Below, in pieces: positions 7,988-16,617 of a DNA stretch of 64,000 bases. The first letter of the stretch is position 1, and every line of letters starts with the position of its first letter. Where the stretch lies: positions 1 through 64,000 of the forward strand of contig CAYJMF010000002.1 of assembly GCA_964370855.1 (NCBI GenBank). The letters run 5' to 3'. The translations under genes were made by a program, and so were the position numbers. The notes below the pieces were generated by a model. It worked only from the letters and a program-made list of their open reading frames with translations, searched no databases and was not told where the DNA came from. This DNA comes from JAKLKS01 sp964370855 (GTDB taxonomy: Bacteria > Planctomycetota > JAJSAM01 > JAKLKS01).

Positions 7988-7993
7988 AGTATA
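7988..7993 (-). promoter_or_regulatory. glnA -10 element TATACT
   Basis: TATACT on the minus strand lies directly between the upstream terminator palindrome and the leader hairpins. Initiation 6-8 nt downstream would start the RNA near 7981, keeping the GAGGC/GCCTC hairpin and the terminator but losing the 7983-7987 arm. No good -35 is visible. Confidence 0.45.
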
Positions 7994-8027
7994 GACGATC
8001 GGGGGGCCGGCGCGCCCCCCGATCGTC
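7994..8027 (-). terminator. Hairpin terminating the SIMPL-domain gene
   Basis: GACGATCGGGGGG and its perfect complement (arms 7994-8006 and 8015-8027) form a very stable stem 10 nt after the stop of the SIMPL gene and just before the glnA promoter. There is no T-tract. Confidence 0.6.
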
Positions 8028-8037
8028 TCCGCCGTGC

Positions 8038-8766
8038 CTACGAGATCGCGAAGGTCACGGTCAGGTTCGCCTGGATCTCCTGGAGGCCCGGCTCGATCGG
8101 GACGCCGCCGCCCGCCGAGTCCTGCGCCGCTTCCGCGTAGACGGGGACGGAGCCGCCGCCCTCGACGATGTTCAGCACCGCGCCGAGCGAGACGCCGGCG
8201 GCCGCCGCGATCGCCTTCGCCTTGGCGCGCGCGTCCTCGAGCGCCACCTTCAGGGCGTCCCGGTAGAGGCCGCTCTGATCGTCGATCGACAGCATCGGCC
8301 CGTACACCTGGTTCGCTCCGGCAGCGGCCGCCGCGTCCACGACGGGGCCGACGTTCGCCAGATCCGCGATCTTCGCGGTGATCGTGTTGACCGCCGAGTA
8401 GCCGACGATCGCCTGGCCGTCGTCGGAGTAGCGCGGGTACACCGAGACCTGCTGCGTCTGGATGTCCGCGGACGGGACACCGGCGGCCTTGACCGCGTCG
8501 ATCACCTTCTGCACCGCAGCGTTGTTCGCGTCGAGCGCCGCGCCGGCGGTCTCGCCCTGGGACTCGACGCCGAACGAGAACTCAGCCCGGTCGGGCGCCG
8601 CCTCGACCGAGCCCATCCCGGTCACCGTGATCCCGGTCGGCGCCGTGCCTGCCGCGGCCTGGCCGTTCGCCTCGTCCGGGCGGCCAACGCCCGCGAACGC
8701 CGCGATGCCGACGCCGAGCGCTGCCAGCGCTGCAACGGCGGCGACCTTCCTGCCGATGTGGTTCAT
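8038..8766 (-). CDS. SIMPL-domain (DUF541) secreted protein
   Basis: A 242-residue exported protein. Residues 1-30 form a signal peptide with a basic start (MNHIGRKV) and an alanine-rich core. The mature part opens with ITVTGMGSVEAAPDRAEFSFGVES, the standard beginning of SIMPL/DUF541 proteins. It continues with the long helices DALKVALEDARAKAKAIAAAAG, rewritten here only as a region near residues 160-185, and ends with the strand ANLTVTFAIS. These proteins form periplasmic or surface oligomers of poorly known function, linked in some bacteria to oxidative stress. The ATG has a strong SD, GGAGGAGG, seven nt upstream. Confidence 0.88.
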   Translation of the reverse strand: MNHIGRKVAAVAALAALGVGIAAFAGVGRPDEANGQAAAGTAPTGITVTGMGSVEAAPDRAEFSFGVESQGETAGAALDANNAAVQKVIDAVKAAGVPSADIQTQQVSVYPRYSDDGQAIVGYSAVNTITAKIADLANVGPVVDAAAAAGANQVYGPMLSIDDQSGLYRDALKVALEDARAKAKAIAAAAGVSLGAVLNIVEGGGSVPVYAEAAQDSAGGGVPIEPGLQEIQANLTVTFAIS

Positions 8767-8834
8767 TCCAGCCTCCTCCGCTGTTCGTCGTTCATGACCC
8801 TTGGACGGGCCGGCGGGCGGAATTGTTCCCGGCG

Positions 8835-9359
8835 TCAGCCGGTCGTGGCGTACGCCGGCGCGGCCGTCGCTCCCAGGTACTGCTGCCAGCGCTCGGGGAT
8901 GTGGGACGCGGCGAGCGTGACGAATAGGGCCGGCGCGGGCGGGCGCGGCTTCACCTGCGGGTGCATCTGGGCCTCCTCTGGTAGCCGGTCGCCCTTGCGC
9001 AGGTTGCACGGGGCGCAGGAGGCGACCACGTTCTCCCACACGGAGTCGCCGCCGCGGCTGCGAGGCACGACGTGGTCGAGCGTGAGCCGGCCGGTCGTCC
9101 CGCAGTACTGGCAGCGCCAGCCGTCGCGCGCGAACAGGGCCCGCCTCGAGATGCGCCTCTGGATCACCCGCGGCACCCGGACGTACGCGACGAGCCTGAT
9201 CACGTGGGGCCAGGTGTAGGCACGGGCGGCCGAGCGCAGCGGGCGGTCGACCTGCTCGAGCACCTCCGCCTTCCCCTTGATCACGAGCACGTGCGCGCGT
9301 CGCACGGAGCAGACGTTCAGGGGCTCGTAGCTCGAGTTGAGAACGAGAACCTGCTGCAC
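8835..9359 (-). CDS. HNH endonuclease family protein
   Basis: A 174-residue protein. The N-terminal third (MQQVLVLNSSYEPLNV...VIKGKAEVL) is the conserved extension of a widespread single-copy HNH family. The nuclease core is at about residues 86-135: CQYCG, LTLDHVVPRSRGG, WENVVASC, CNLRKG. It therefore has two zinc-binding CxxC pairs and an HNH-type metal site. The cellular role of this family is not established. It is not part of an obvious mobile element here; the neighbours are housekeeping-like. Confidence 0.85.
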   Translation of the reverse strand: MQQVLVLNSSYEPLNVCSVRRAHVLVIKGKAEVLEQVDRPLRSAARAYTWPHVIRLVAYVRVPRVIQRRISRRALFARDGWRCQYCGTTGRLTLDHVVPRSRGGDSVWENVVASCAPCNLRKGDRLPEEAQMHPQVKPRPPAPALFVTLAASHIPERWQQYLGATAAPAYATTG

Positions 9360-9408
9360 ACCGAGAATTCTACGGATCGCCCCCGCGCTCCCGGGGCCGC
9401 GGATCCCC

Positions 9409-9891
9409 TCAGGACGACATGGCGCGCTCGACCGCGGCCTGCTCTTCGGGCGAGAGCGGCGCTGGAGCCCGGCCGCGCTCGAGCTCCTTGACGTAGATGC
9501 GCGCGTAGTCGCGGCCCTGGATCGCCGTGATCACGATTCCTGAGCGGGATGCGTCGAGGAACGCGAGCGACGCGGACTGCTGGCCGCCCACGTCCTCGTA
9601 GGCGTCGTAGCGCACGATCGCGGTCCTCGACAGCGTCCCGTCCACCCGCTTGTCGACCCGCACGAGCGCGGCAGCCAGCTCGTCCACGGCTCCGTGGAGC
9701 TCGTCGATGCGGGTTTGCAGCGAGACGGCGAAGTTCACGAGGTCCTCGCGGCCGGAGCCGAGCACGACCGACTGGGCCCGCCGCACCCCGCGCAGCGTCC
9801 GCCAGTAGAGGAACGCGAGGCCGAGCGCGAGAGTCGCGACCGCTGCTGCCGCGATGGCAATCCACGCGGCGGTCGTGCCCGAGACGTTCAC
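9409..9891 (-). CDS. DUF4446 family membrane-anchored protein
   Basis: A 160-residue protein with one N-terminal transmembrane helix (residues 8-30). A helical segment follows (DLVNFAVSLQTRIDELHGAVDELAAAL) and then the DUF4446 core VRYDAYEDVGGQQSASLAFLD. The C-terminal GRDYARIYVKELERG and LSPEEQAAVERAM are also family-typical. Members often sit near chromosome-partition or envelope genes but have no assigned activity. The GTG start leaves 12 nt to the upstream gene at 9904, so they form one operon. Confidence 0.82.
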   Translation of the reverse strand: MNVSGTTAAWIAIAAAAVATLALGLAFLYWRTLRGVRRAQSVVLGSGREDLVNFAVSLQTRIDELHGAVDELAAALVRVDKRVDGTLSRTAIVRYDAYEDVGGQQSASLAFLDASRSGIVITAIQGRDYARIYVKELERGRAPAPLSPEEQAAVERAMSS

Positions 9892-9903
9892 GAGCGCCCG
9901 CGG

Positions 9904-11061
9904 CTACTCGAGGGAGAAGATGACCGGGTACTCGGCCGTGTTGTTCCCCGTGTTCTGCTCGCCCTCCACGGGCTTCACGGCCACCTTCAGGGTGTAGGGG
10001 CGGCTGAAGTCGATGTTCGAGAAGTCCCGGAACGTGACCGATTTCGTCTCGCCGGCGTTGACCAGATCGATCGTGGCCTGACGCTTGATCGGCTCGGGGG
10101 ACGTGATCGTCAGCGTCACTTTCACCTTGGTCTCCTGGAAGTCGCCGGAGTTCTTCACCTGCACCTCGAACGCGAGCTGGTCGGAGGCGATGATCGTCGT
10201 CTCCTGATCCGGCGAGAGCGCCTGGCCGTCCGGCTGGACGAGCACGCCCTCGATCTGGTTGCCGTGGAGCCCGTCGTCGGTGCCGCCGCCGCCGCCCTGC
10301 GTGCGCTTGACGAGCTCGGCGAGGGAGTTCTGGCTCAGGAGCTCCGGGCTCGCCAGGAACGTCGACGCGGGAACCGCGACCCCCGAGATCTCCTCCTGCT
10401 TCATCACCTGCTCGGAACGGGCCTTGAACAGGTCGTCGTACACGACACTTCCCGCGACGATGCGGAAGGCCTGCTCGGCGAGCGTCGTGCCCGCGGTCTC
10501 CGGATCCGTCGCGGGCTGGAGCTGGGCGAACGCGCGCTCGAGCCCCGCGAGCCCGCTCTGGCGGAGCTGCATCGCCTCGACGAGGCTCTCCTGCTCGCTG
10601 ACGAGCGGCCCGGGCGGCGTCAGCTCGTCGGCTCGAGCCACGACCTGCGCCTGCTGCTTCGCGAGGCCCGCGAGGCCGGTCTCGAGGTCGCCGAGCGTCA
10701 CGCCCGGCGTCGTCAGGAGCTCCCCGAGCTGCGTCCCGACCGAGTCGGACTCGCGCACGACCGCCGCGACGGCCTGCAGGTAGTCCTCGTAGGAGCCCTT
10801 CTTCTGGCCGCCGCGGCAGCTGTTGACCCAGAACACGAGCACGACCGCGAGCACGATCGCGCCTCCGATCAGGAGTGCGAGGCGGACGAGCGGCGTCGAC
10901 GCTCCTGGTGACCGCGGCCGGATCGGGGGCGTGCCGCCGCCGCCCCCGCCCTCGCGGGGCCTGGGCACGGGCTCGACCGGCGAGCGCTCGATCGTCGGAG
11001 GCTCGTCGAAGAAGTCGAACTCGATGTCGGAATCGGCGTCGGTTCTGTCCCGATCGGCCAC
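9904..11061 (-). CDS. Single-pass membrane protein with C-terminal CARDB-like domain
   Basis: A 385-residue protein. Residues 1-55 are acidic, proline- and glycine-rich and presumably cytosolic. A transmembrane helix follows (about 57-79, LVRLALLIGGAIVLAVVLVF). The extracytoplasmic part has a helical region (80-230) and a C-terminal immunoglobulin-like CARDB-type domain (about 285-385) ending NTGNNTAEYPVIFSLE. A GTG starts the gene. It lies divergent from the morphogenesis cluster and upstream of the DUF4446 gene. The gap 11062-11206 to the divergent kinase presumably holds both promoters. Function is unknown. Confidence 0.75.
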   Translation of the reverse strand: MADRDRTDADSDIEFDFFDEPPTIERSPVEPVPRPREGGGGGGTPPIRPRSPGASTPLVRLALLIGGAIVLAVVLVFWVNSCRGGQKKGSYEDYLQAVAAVVRESDSVGTQLGELLTTPGVTLGDLETGLAGLAKQQAQVVARADELTPPGPLVSEQESLVEAMQLRQSGLAGLERAFAQLQPATDPETAGTTLAEQAFRIVAGSVVYDDLFKARSEQVMKQEEISGVAVPASTFLASPELLSQNSLAELVKRTQGGGGGTDDGLHGNQIEGVLVQPDGQALSPDQETTIIASDQLAFEVQVKNSGDFQETKVKVTLTITSPEPIKRQATIDLVNAGETKSVTFRDFSNIDFSRPYTLKVAVKPVEGEQNTGNNTAEYPVIFSLE

Positions 11062-11206
11062 AGCGGAAGCGGTCGTGGGGGAACGATGATCGGCCGGGCG
11101 GCCGCCCTAGAGGTTCGCCGAGCATAGCAGCAAACCCTGCAAACGATCGCGCTCGTGTTTCGCGTGCAGGAGTCCGCTACCCGGCCGCCAAGGTCATGGG
11201 CGGCTC

Positions 11207-12865
11207 ATGGGACAGCCGGCGGCTCTCGCGTACTCGGACGGCCTCATCCTCGGCCGCTACCGGGCGCTGCGCCCGCTCGGCAGCGGCGGCCACGGATCCG
11301 TGTGGCTCGCTCGCGACGAGCGCAGCGGCCGCGACGTGGCGCTCAAGGTCGTGCCGCGCGAGGGCAAGGCGGGAACCCGCGCGGAGCGCGAGGCGCTCGC
11401 GGTGGCGCGGCTGCGGAGCCGCTACTGCGCCCGGGTGTACGCGGTGGAGCGGGACGACCGGCACGTGTATGTCGCCTACGAGTACCTCCCGGGGAAGACC
11501 CTGCGCGAGGCGATCAGGGCGGGCGACCTGAACGACGCAGCGGCGCTGGAGGCGGCCGCCCAGCTCCTCGACGCGCTCGCCCACGCCCACCACCGCGGGA
11601 TCGTCCACCGGGACGTCAAGCCGGCCAACATCCTGCTCGTCGAGGGCCCCGACATCTCGCTGCGGCTGCTCGACTTCGGGCTAGCCCAGCTCGGCGACGG
11701 GGACGCGCTCACGGCAACCGGTGACGTGCCCGGCACGCTCGCGTACATCGCGCCGGAGCGCCTGTCCGGCGAGCAGGCGACCGGGGCCGCCGACGTCTGG
11801 GCGGCCGGCGTGATCCTGTGGGAGATGCTGGCCGGCTACCACCCGTTCTGGTCGGGCTCGCCGGTCGAGACAGCCCGGCTGATCGCCGCGGGCCCGCCCC
11901 CGCTGGCGAAGCTGCGCCCGGACCTGCCGCGCCGGCTGGCAGCCGCGGTCGACCGCGCGGTCGCCGTCGATCCGCGCCGTCGACCGGGCCCGAAGCGCCT
12001 CGCGGCCGAGCTCAGGGCGGGTCTCGACGAGCGCATCGAGCGCCGGCGGCGCAGCCACGCCGTGTCCCGTCGTGCCCTGGTCGGGCGGGCGCCCCACGCC
12101 GGGCTGGCCGCCGCCTTCACCGCGGGCGTGACGACGCTGTTTCCGTTCTACCCGGCCGGCTCGGTGCTGCCGCTCGCGGCTGCCGCGGCGGCGGCGTGTC
12201 TCGCAGCGCCGCGTGCGGGCTTCGCGCTCGCCCTCGCGCTCGCCCTCCTGCCGCTCGGCGACGTCTCGTTCGGCCTCGCCGCGGTCTACGCCGTCGCAGC
12301 GCTCGGCTGGCTGGCTCTCTTCTGGAACGACGCGCGGCGCGGCCTCCTGTTCGCGGCCGGGCCGCTGCTCGCCCTCGCCGGCCTGCTCCCGCTCGTGGCG
12401 CTCGTCGGGGCCTGGGCTGCGGGAGCCTCCCGGCGCGCTGCGCAGGCGGGAGCGGCCGTGCTGGTCGCGGCCCTCGTCGCCGGCCTCCGCGGGGCTCCGC
12501 TTCCGTTCACGGGCGAGCAGCCGCCGCTCGGCCTCGGGATCGCCGGCTCGGACAGCCCGGTGGCCGTTGCGGGGACCCTGTGGCGTGCGCTCGCCGCGCA
12601 CCCTGCCATCGGCGTCGAGGCGGCGCTGCTGGCTGCCACGGCCGTCGCCCTGCCGCTGCTGAGGGGCAGCGGGCTCACCGGTGTCACCGCGCTCGCGTGC
12701 GCGCTTCCGGTGGGGATGCTGCTCGGCCCGCCCGTGCTCGGTGGAGGCGGCGTGGCGGCCCCGGTGCTGCTCGGCGGTGTCGCCGCGCTGATCGCGGCTG
12801 TCGCGGCGCCCGCGCTGCTCGCGCGGCTGCGGTGCCGGGCCGGGCAGGCCCCGCGCCTACAATGA
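11207..12865 (+). CDS. Ser/Thr protein kinase with polytopic membrane C-terminus
   Basis: A 552-residue protein. Residues 17-270 are a Hanks-type kinase: glycine loop GSGGHGSV, VAIK-like ALKVV lysine, catalytic loop HRDVKPANIL, DFG, and the APE-equivalent APERL. Residues about 300-545 contain some eight hydrophobic segments rather than the usual single helix and sensor domain. It heads the fhaA-fhaB-pstP-rodA-pbpA-pknB block in the place where pknA is found in mycobacteria. The ATG at 11207 has no convincing SD. Its stop overlaps the fhaA ATG. Substrates are likely the FHA proteins and transpeptidase machinery encoded downstream, by analogy. Confidence 0.9.
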   Translation: MGQPAALAYSDGLILGRYRALRPLGSGGHGSVWLARDERSGRDVALKVVPREGKAGTRAEREALAVARLRSRYCARVYAVERDDRHVYVAYEYLPGKTLREAIRAGDLNDAAALEAAAQLLDALAHAHHRGIVHRDVKPANILLVEGPDISLRLLDFGLAQLGDGDALTATGDVPGTLAYIAPERLSGEQATGAADVWAAGVILWEMLAGYHPFWSGSPVETARLIAAGPPPLAKLRPDLPRRLAAAVDRAVAVDPRRRPGPKRLAAELRAGLDERIERRRRSHAVSRRALVGRAPHAGLAAAFTAGVTTLFPFYPAGSVLPLAAAAAAACLAAPRAGFALALALALLPLGDVSFGLAAVYAVAALGWLALFWNDARRGLLFAAGPLLALAGLLPLVALVGAWAAGASRRAAQAGAAVLVAALVAGLRGAPLPFTGEQPPLGLGIAGSDSPVAVAGTLWRALAAHPAIGVEAALLAATAVALPLLRGSGLTGVTALACALPVGMLLGPPVLGGGGVAAPVLLGGVAALIAAVAAPALLARLRCRAGQAPRLQ

Positions 12866-13737
12866 CCCGCCTGGGCCTCTTTCGCGGCATCGAGAATCGG
12901 ATCGAGTCCCTCTTCGAGGGCGTCTTCGGCCGTGCGTTTCGCTCGCACGTTCAGCCGGTCGAGCTGGCCAGGAAGCTCGCGAAGGAGATGGACGACCACA
13001 AGACGGTGTCCGTCTCGCGCGTCTACGTCCCCAACGAGTACGTTCTCTACCTCTCCCAGCGGGATCGGGCCCAGTTCGTGGGCTACGAACGCTCGCTGCT
13101 CGACGAGCTGGCGGGCTATCTCGCGGAGCACGCCCGCCGCGAGGGCTACTCGCTCGTGTCGCCCCCGCGCGTTCTCCTCGAGGAGGACGCGGACCTCGCG
13201 GTCGGGGAGTTCGGCATCGCGACCCGGCTCGTGCAGGCTCCGCCCCAGCCCGTGGCCGCCCCGCCGCCGCCGGCCGCCTGGCCGCCCACCCCGCCCCCGC
13301 CGACGATGCCCGTGCGCGCCCCCGCTGTTTCGCCCGTCGTGCCTTCACCCGTCTCGCCGCCGCCGGCACCGGTGACCGATGACGGTGGCCAGACACGGGT
13401 CTACGAGCCGGAGGCGCCGCCGCCCGCCCCCGCGTTGCCGCCTGCGGCGGCCGAGCAGGTGTTCCTCGTCGGCGGCGGGGTGCGGTACGAGATCCGCGGC
13501 GCCATCGCCGTGATCGGGCGCTCGAAGGAGTGCGATCTCGCCGTCGAAGACCCGAGCGTCTCGCGGCGGCATGCCGAGGTGCGCGCCGGTCCGGACGGGT
13601 ACTGGATCGTGGACCTCGGCTCGACGAACGGGACGGAGGTGAACGGGAAGCGCGTCGACCGCGTCCGGCTCGAGCCCGGCGACGTCGTCACGCTCGGCCA
13701 GACGGTGCTCCGGTTCGAGCATGCTCCCGGCGGGTGA
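12862..13737 (+). CDS. fhaA: FhaA-type protein (DUF3662 plus FHA domain)
   Basis: A 291-residue cytosolic scaffold. Residues 1-115 form the FhaA N-terminal DUF3662 domain (GLFRGIENRIESLFEGVF, RVYVPNEYVLYLS). A proline-rich linker spans about 120-200, and the C-terminal FHA domain carries IGRSKECDL, SVSRRHAEV and DLGSTNGTEVNG. FHA domains bind phosphothreonine, so the protein is expected to read kinase output from PknB or the kinase upstream and regulate peptidoglycan precursor export, as FhaA does in mycobacteria. The ATG overlaps the kinase stop in ATGA. Confidence 0.93.
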   Translation: MTRLGLFRGIENRIESLFEGVFGRAFRSHVQPVELARKLAKEMDDHKTVSVSRVYVPNEYVLYLSQRDRAQFVGYERSLLDELAGYLAEHARREGYSLVSPPRVLLEEDADLAVGEFGIATRLVQAPPQPVAAPPPPAAWPPTPPPPTMPVRAPAVSPVVPSPVSPPPAPVTDDGGQTRVYEPEAPPPAPALPPAAAEQVFLVGGGVRYEIRGAIAVIGRSKECDLAVEDPSVSRRHAEVRAGPDGYWIVDLGSTNGTEVNGKRVDRVRLEPGDVVTLGQTVLRFEHAPGG

Positions 13738-14195
13738 TGGTCGAGCAGGTCCTGCTCCTCCTCCAGGCGCTCTTCCTCGTCCTCCTCTACCTGTTCGTCT
13801 GGCGCGTCGTCAGGACCGCGAGCCGCGACCTGCGCCTGCCGCAGGAGAGCTTCTTCCTGGCGCCGCCGCAGGCCCACGGCGGGGGGGCACCCGAGCCGAG
13901 CCTGCGGCTCGTCGTCGAGTCGAGCCCGTCGATCCAGCCGGGGACGACGTTCCAGATCGGAACCGCGCCGCTCACCGTCGGGAGGTCCACGGAGTGCTCG
14001 GTCGCTCTCGCCGCCGACGACTACGCTTCCGCCCGACACGCGCGGATCGAGCCGCTCCGGGACGGGGTCTGGATCGCCGACCTCGAGTCCACGAACGGCA
14101 CGTACGTCAACGGCGAGCAGGTGAACGGCCGGCTGCGGCTCTTTGAAGGGGACGTGGTGCGCATCGGGGAGACCGATCTGAGGGTGGCGCGGTGA
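13737..14195 (+). CDS. fhaB: FhaB-type protein (membrane helix plus FHA domain)
   Basis: A 152-residue protein. An N-terminal transmembrane helix (about residues 3-24) is followed by a short linker and an FHA domain with VGRSTECSV, SARHARIEP and DLESTNGTYVNG. It corresponds to FhaB/FipA of actinobacteria, which recruits phosphorylated division proteins. The start is ATG 13737 (one-base overlap with the fhaA stop) or GTG 13734 in the same frame; the two cannot be told apart here. Its stop overlaps the pstP start. Confidence 0.9.
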   Translation: MVEQVLLLLQALFLVLLYLFVWRVVRTASRDLRLPQESFFLAPPQAHGGGAPEPSLRLVVESSPSIQPGTTFQIGTAPLTVGRSTECSVALAADDYASARHARIEPLRDGVWIADLESTNGTYVNGEQVNGRLRLFEGDVVRIGETDLRVAR

Positions 14196-15334
14196 AGGTC
14201 GGCGACAGCGCCGGTCTGAGCGACCCGGGTCGCGTGCGCCGGCGCAACGAGGACGCGTTCGTGGTCGCGCCGCCCCTGTTCGTCGTCGCCGACGGGATGG
14301 GAGGCGCGCAGGCCGGGGAGATCGCGTCCCGACTCGCGGTCACCGCGTTTCGCGAGTACCACGCCGCCGACGGGCTCGAGCCCGAGGCGCGGCTGCGCGC
14401 CGTGGTGCAGGAGGCCAACCGTCGTATCCACGCCCGCGCGTCCAGCGATCCGCGGGCGTCGGGGATGGGCACGACCGTGACGGCCGTGCTCGTCGCGGGG
14501 GGCCGCGCCGCGATCGCCCACGTCGGTGACTCACGGGCCTACCGCCTGCGGGACGGTGCGCTCGAGCAGCTCACGCAGGATCATTCGCTCGTAGCCGACC
14601 TCGTCCGCTCCGGGCGCCTCACGCGGGAGGAGGCGGAGATCCACCCGCAGCGCTCGGTGATCACGCGGGCGCTCGGCACCGACGCTGCGGTGAAGGTCGA
14701 CAGCTTCTCGGCGGACCTCCGTCCGGGAGACGTCTTCCTGCTCTGCTCGGACGGGCTGACGACGATGGTGGGCGACGAGACGGTCGGCCGAACGATCGCC
14801 GCCGCCTCCGACGTCGCCGCCGCGGCGAGGTCGCTCGTTCAGGCGGCGAACGAGGCGGGGGGCGAGGACAACGTCACCGCCGTCCTGTTCGCGGTCGAGG
14901 AGGGGGACGCCGACGACGAGGACACGCTCTCGGGGCTGCGCCTGCCCCCGGAGGCGACGGCGGCGCCGCCCGCGGCGGCCGTCCCGACCGTGCGCGGGCA
15001 CGAGGGATCCGGCCGTCGTGTCAGCAAGGCGTTCCTGCTCGTAGCGCTCGTGCTCCTCCTGTTCGCGGGCCTCGCCGCGCTGGCTCTTTGGGGGCTCTCG
15101 CGCGCGCACTTCGTCGGCGCGGCCGAGGGTGGGCGCGTCGCCGTCTACCAGGGCGTGCCCTGGCACGTCGCCGGCGTCGACCTGTTCCGGGAGGTGTACG
15201 TGAGCCGGCTGCTCGCGGTCCAGCTCTCGCCCGAGGAGCGCGCCGGCCTGTTCGACCACGACCTGAAGAGCGAGGCTGCCGCGCTCGCGCGCATCCGCGC
15301 GTACGAGCTGGAGGCGAGCCCCGAGGGGCCATGA
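14192..15334 (+). CDS. pstP: PP2C-family Ser/Thr phosphatase
   Basis: A 380-residue membrane phosphatase that reverses the kinases of this cluster. Residues 5-235 are the catalytic domain with the metal-binding motifs RRRNEDAF, VVADGMGG, GTTVTAVL, HVGDSRAYR, CSDGLT and GGEDNVTAVL. A juxtamembrane linker (about 240-275) precedes one transmembrane helix (about 278-300), followed by an extracytoplasmic tail of 80 residues. Domain order matches mycobacterial PstP. A GTG start overlaps the fhaB stop, and its own stop overlaps the next ATG. Confidence 0.94.
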   Translation: MKVGDSAGLSDPGRVRRRNEDAFVVAPPLFVVADGMGGAQAGEIASRLAVTAFREYHAADGLEPEARLRAVVQEANRRIHARASSDPRASGMGTTVTAVLVAGGRAAIAHVGDSRAYRLRDGALEQLTQDHSLVADLVRSGRLTREEAEIHPQRSVITRALGTDAAVKVDSFSADLRPGDVFLLCSDGLTTMVGDETVGRTIAAASDVAAAARSLVQAANEAGGEDNVTAVLFAVEEGDADDEDTLSGLRLPPEATAAPPAAAVPTVRGHEGSGRRVSKAFLLVALVLLLFAGLAALALWGLSRAHFVGAAEGGRVAVYQGVPWHVAGVDLFREVYVSRLLAVQLSPEERAGLFDHDLKSEAAALARIRAYELEASPEGP

Positions 15335-16617
15335 GCCTGCGCAATCGCGAGCTCGTGACGCTGCTCGCGGCGGGAGCCCTCACCGGGATCGGGTTCGCGA
15401 GCGTCTACATCGCGCGCCAGTCGGAGATCTCGACCGCGTCGCTGTCGTACGCGGGCCTGTTTCTCGGCCTGTACCTCGCCGCGCACGTCGTGGCGCGGAT
15501 CTTCCTGCCGTACGCCGACCCCTACCTGCTGCCGCTGGCCGCGCTCCTGACCGGCCTCGGCCTGACCATGATCTACCGGATCGATCCCGACCTGGCCCTG
15601 CGCCAGGGGCTCTGGGTCGTCGTCGGGCTCGCCCTCTACGCGGCGCTGGCCGTGGCGGTGCGCGACTACCGGGTGCTCGACGGCTTCAAGTACACCCTCG
15701 GGGTGGCGGCGGTCGTGCTGCTCGTTCTGCCCGCGATCCCGGGCGTCGGGGCCACCATCAACGGCGCGACGCTCTGGGTACGGCTCGGCCCGATCGCGTT
15801 CCAGCCCGGCGAGCTCGCGAAGGTGCTGCTGGTCGTGTTCCTCGCCGGCTACCTGCGGGACAAGCGGGAGGTCCTGTCCCGCGGGGTCGGCCGGGTCGGG
15901 ATCCCCTCGCCGAAGCATGCGGGGCCGCTGCTCGCGATCTGGGGGGGCGCGATGCTCGTGCTGTTCCAGACGAACGATCTCGGCGGCGGGCTCCTCTACT
16001 TCTCCGTCTTCCTCGCGATGCTCTACGTCGCCACCGGCCGCTGGCCGTACGTCGCCGTCGGGCTCGGCCTCTTCTCGGCCGGCGCCTACGGCCTGTACCA
16101 CGTCATCCCGCGCGTGGAGGAACGGGTGTCGATCTGGCTCGACCCGTGGAGCGACCCGCAGGGGAGCGGCTACCAGCTCGTCCAGTCGATCTATTCGCTC
16201 GCTGCGGGGGGGCTGTTCGGGACTGGCCTGGGCCAGGGGGTGCTGCTCTCGCCGGGCGGTGACCCGTACATCCCGTACCTCGAGACCGACTTCATCTACT
16301 CGGCGCTCGCGCAGGAGCTCGGGCTGGCCGGCGGCGCGGCAATCGTGCTGCTCTACGTGGTGCTCGCGTACCGGGGGCTGCGGATCGCGATGCTCGCCGA
16401 CGACGGCTTCTCGAAGCTCCTCGCCACCGGGCTCACGGTCGCCGTCGGTATCCAGGCGTTCATCATCCTCGGCGGCGTCACCGGCCTGATCCCGCTGACC
16501 GGGATCACGCTGCCGTTCGTCTCCTACGGCGGCTCGAGCATCGTCGCGAACTTCCTCGTGCTCTGGGCCCTGCTCGCCGTGTCGAATCGCGTCAACGCGA
16601 GGCTGGCCGGCCGATGA
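15331..16617 (+). CDS. rodA: RodA/FtsW/SpoVE-family peptidoglycan polymerase
   Basis: A 428-residue SEDS glycosyltransferase with about ten to twelve membrane helices. It polymerises lipid II into glycan strands together with its class B transpeptidase partner. Visible signatures include the extracellular-loop block PWSDPQGSGYQLVQSIYSLAAGG, here positions about 275-297, and LPFVSYGGSSIVANF near the C-terminus. Whether it serves division or elongation is not decided by sequence; in mycobacteria the gene at this position is rodA. ATG and stop overlap both neighbours by four nt, coupling it to pbpA. Confidence 0.9.
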   Translation: MSLRNRELVTLLAAGALTGIGFASVYIARQSEISTASLSYAGLFLGLYLAAHVVARIFLPYADPYLLPLAALLTGLGLTMIYRIDPDLALRQGLWVVVGLALYAALAVAVRDYRVLDGFKYTLGVAAVVLLVLPAIPGVGATINGATLWVRLGPIAFQPGELAKVLLVVFLAGYLRDKREVLSRGVGRVGIPSPKHAGPLLAIWGGAMLVLFQTNDLGGGLLYFSVFLAMLYVATGRWPYVAVGLGLFSAGAYGLYHVIPRVEERVSIWLDPWSDPQGSGYQLVQSIYSLAAGGLFGTGLGQGVLLSPGGDPYIPYLETDFIYSALAQELGLAGGAAIVLLYVVLAYRGLRIAMLADDGFSKLLATGLTVAVGIQAFIILGGVTGLIPLTGITLPFVSYGGSSIVANFLVLWALLAVSNRVNARLAGR

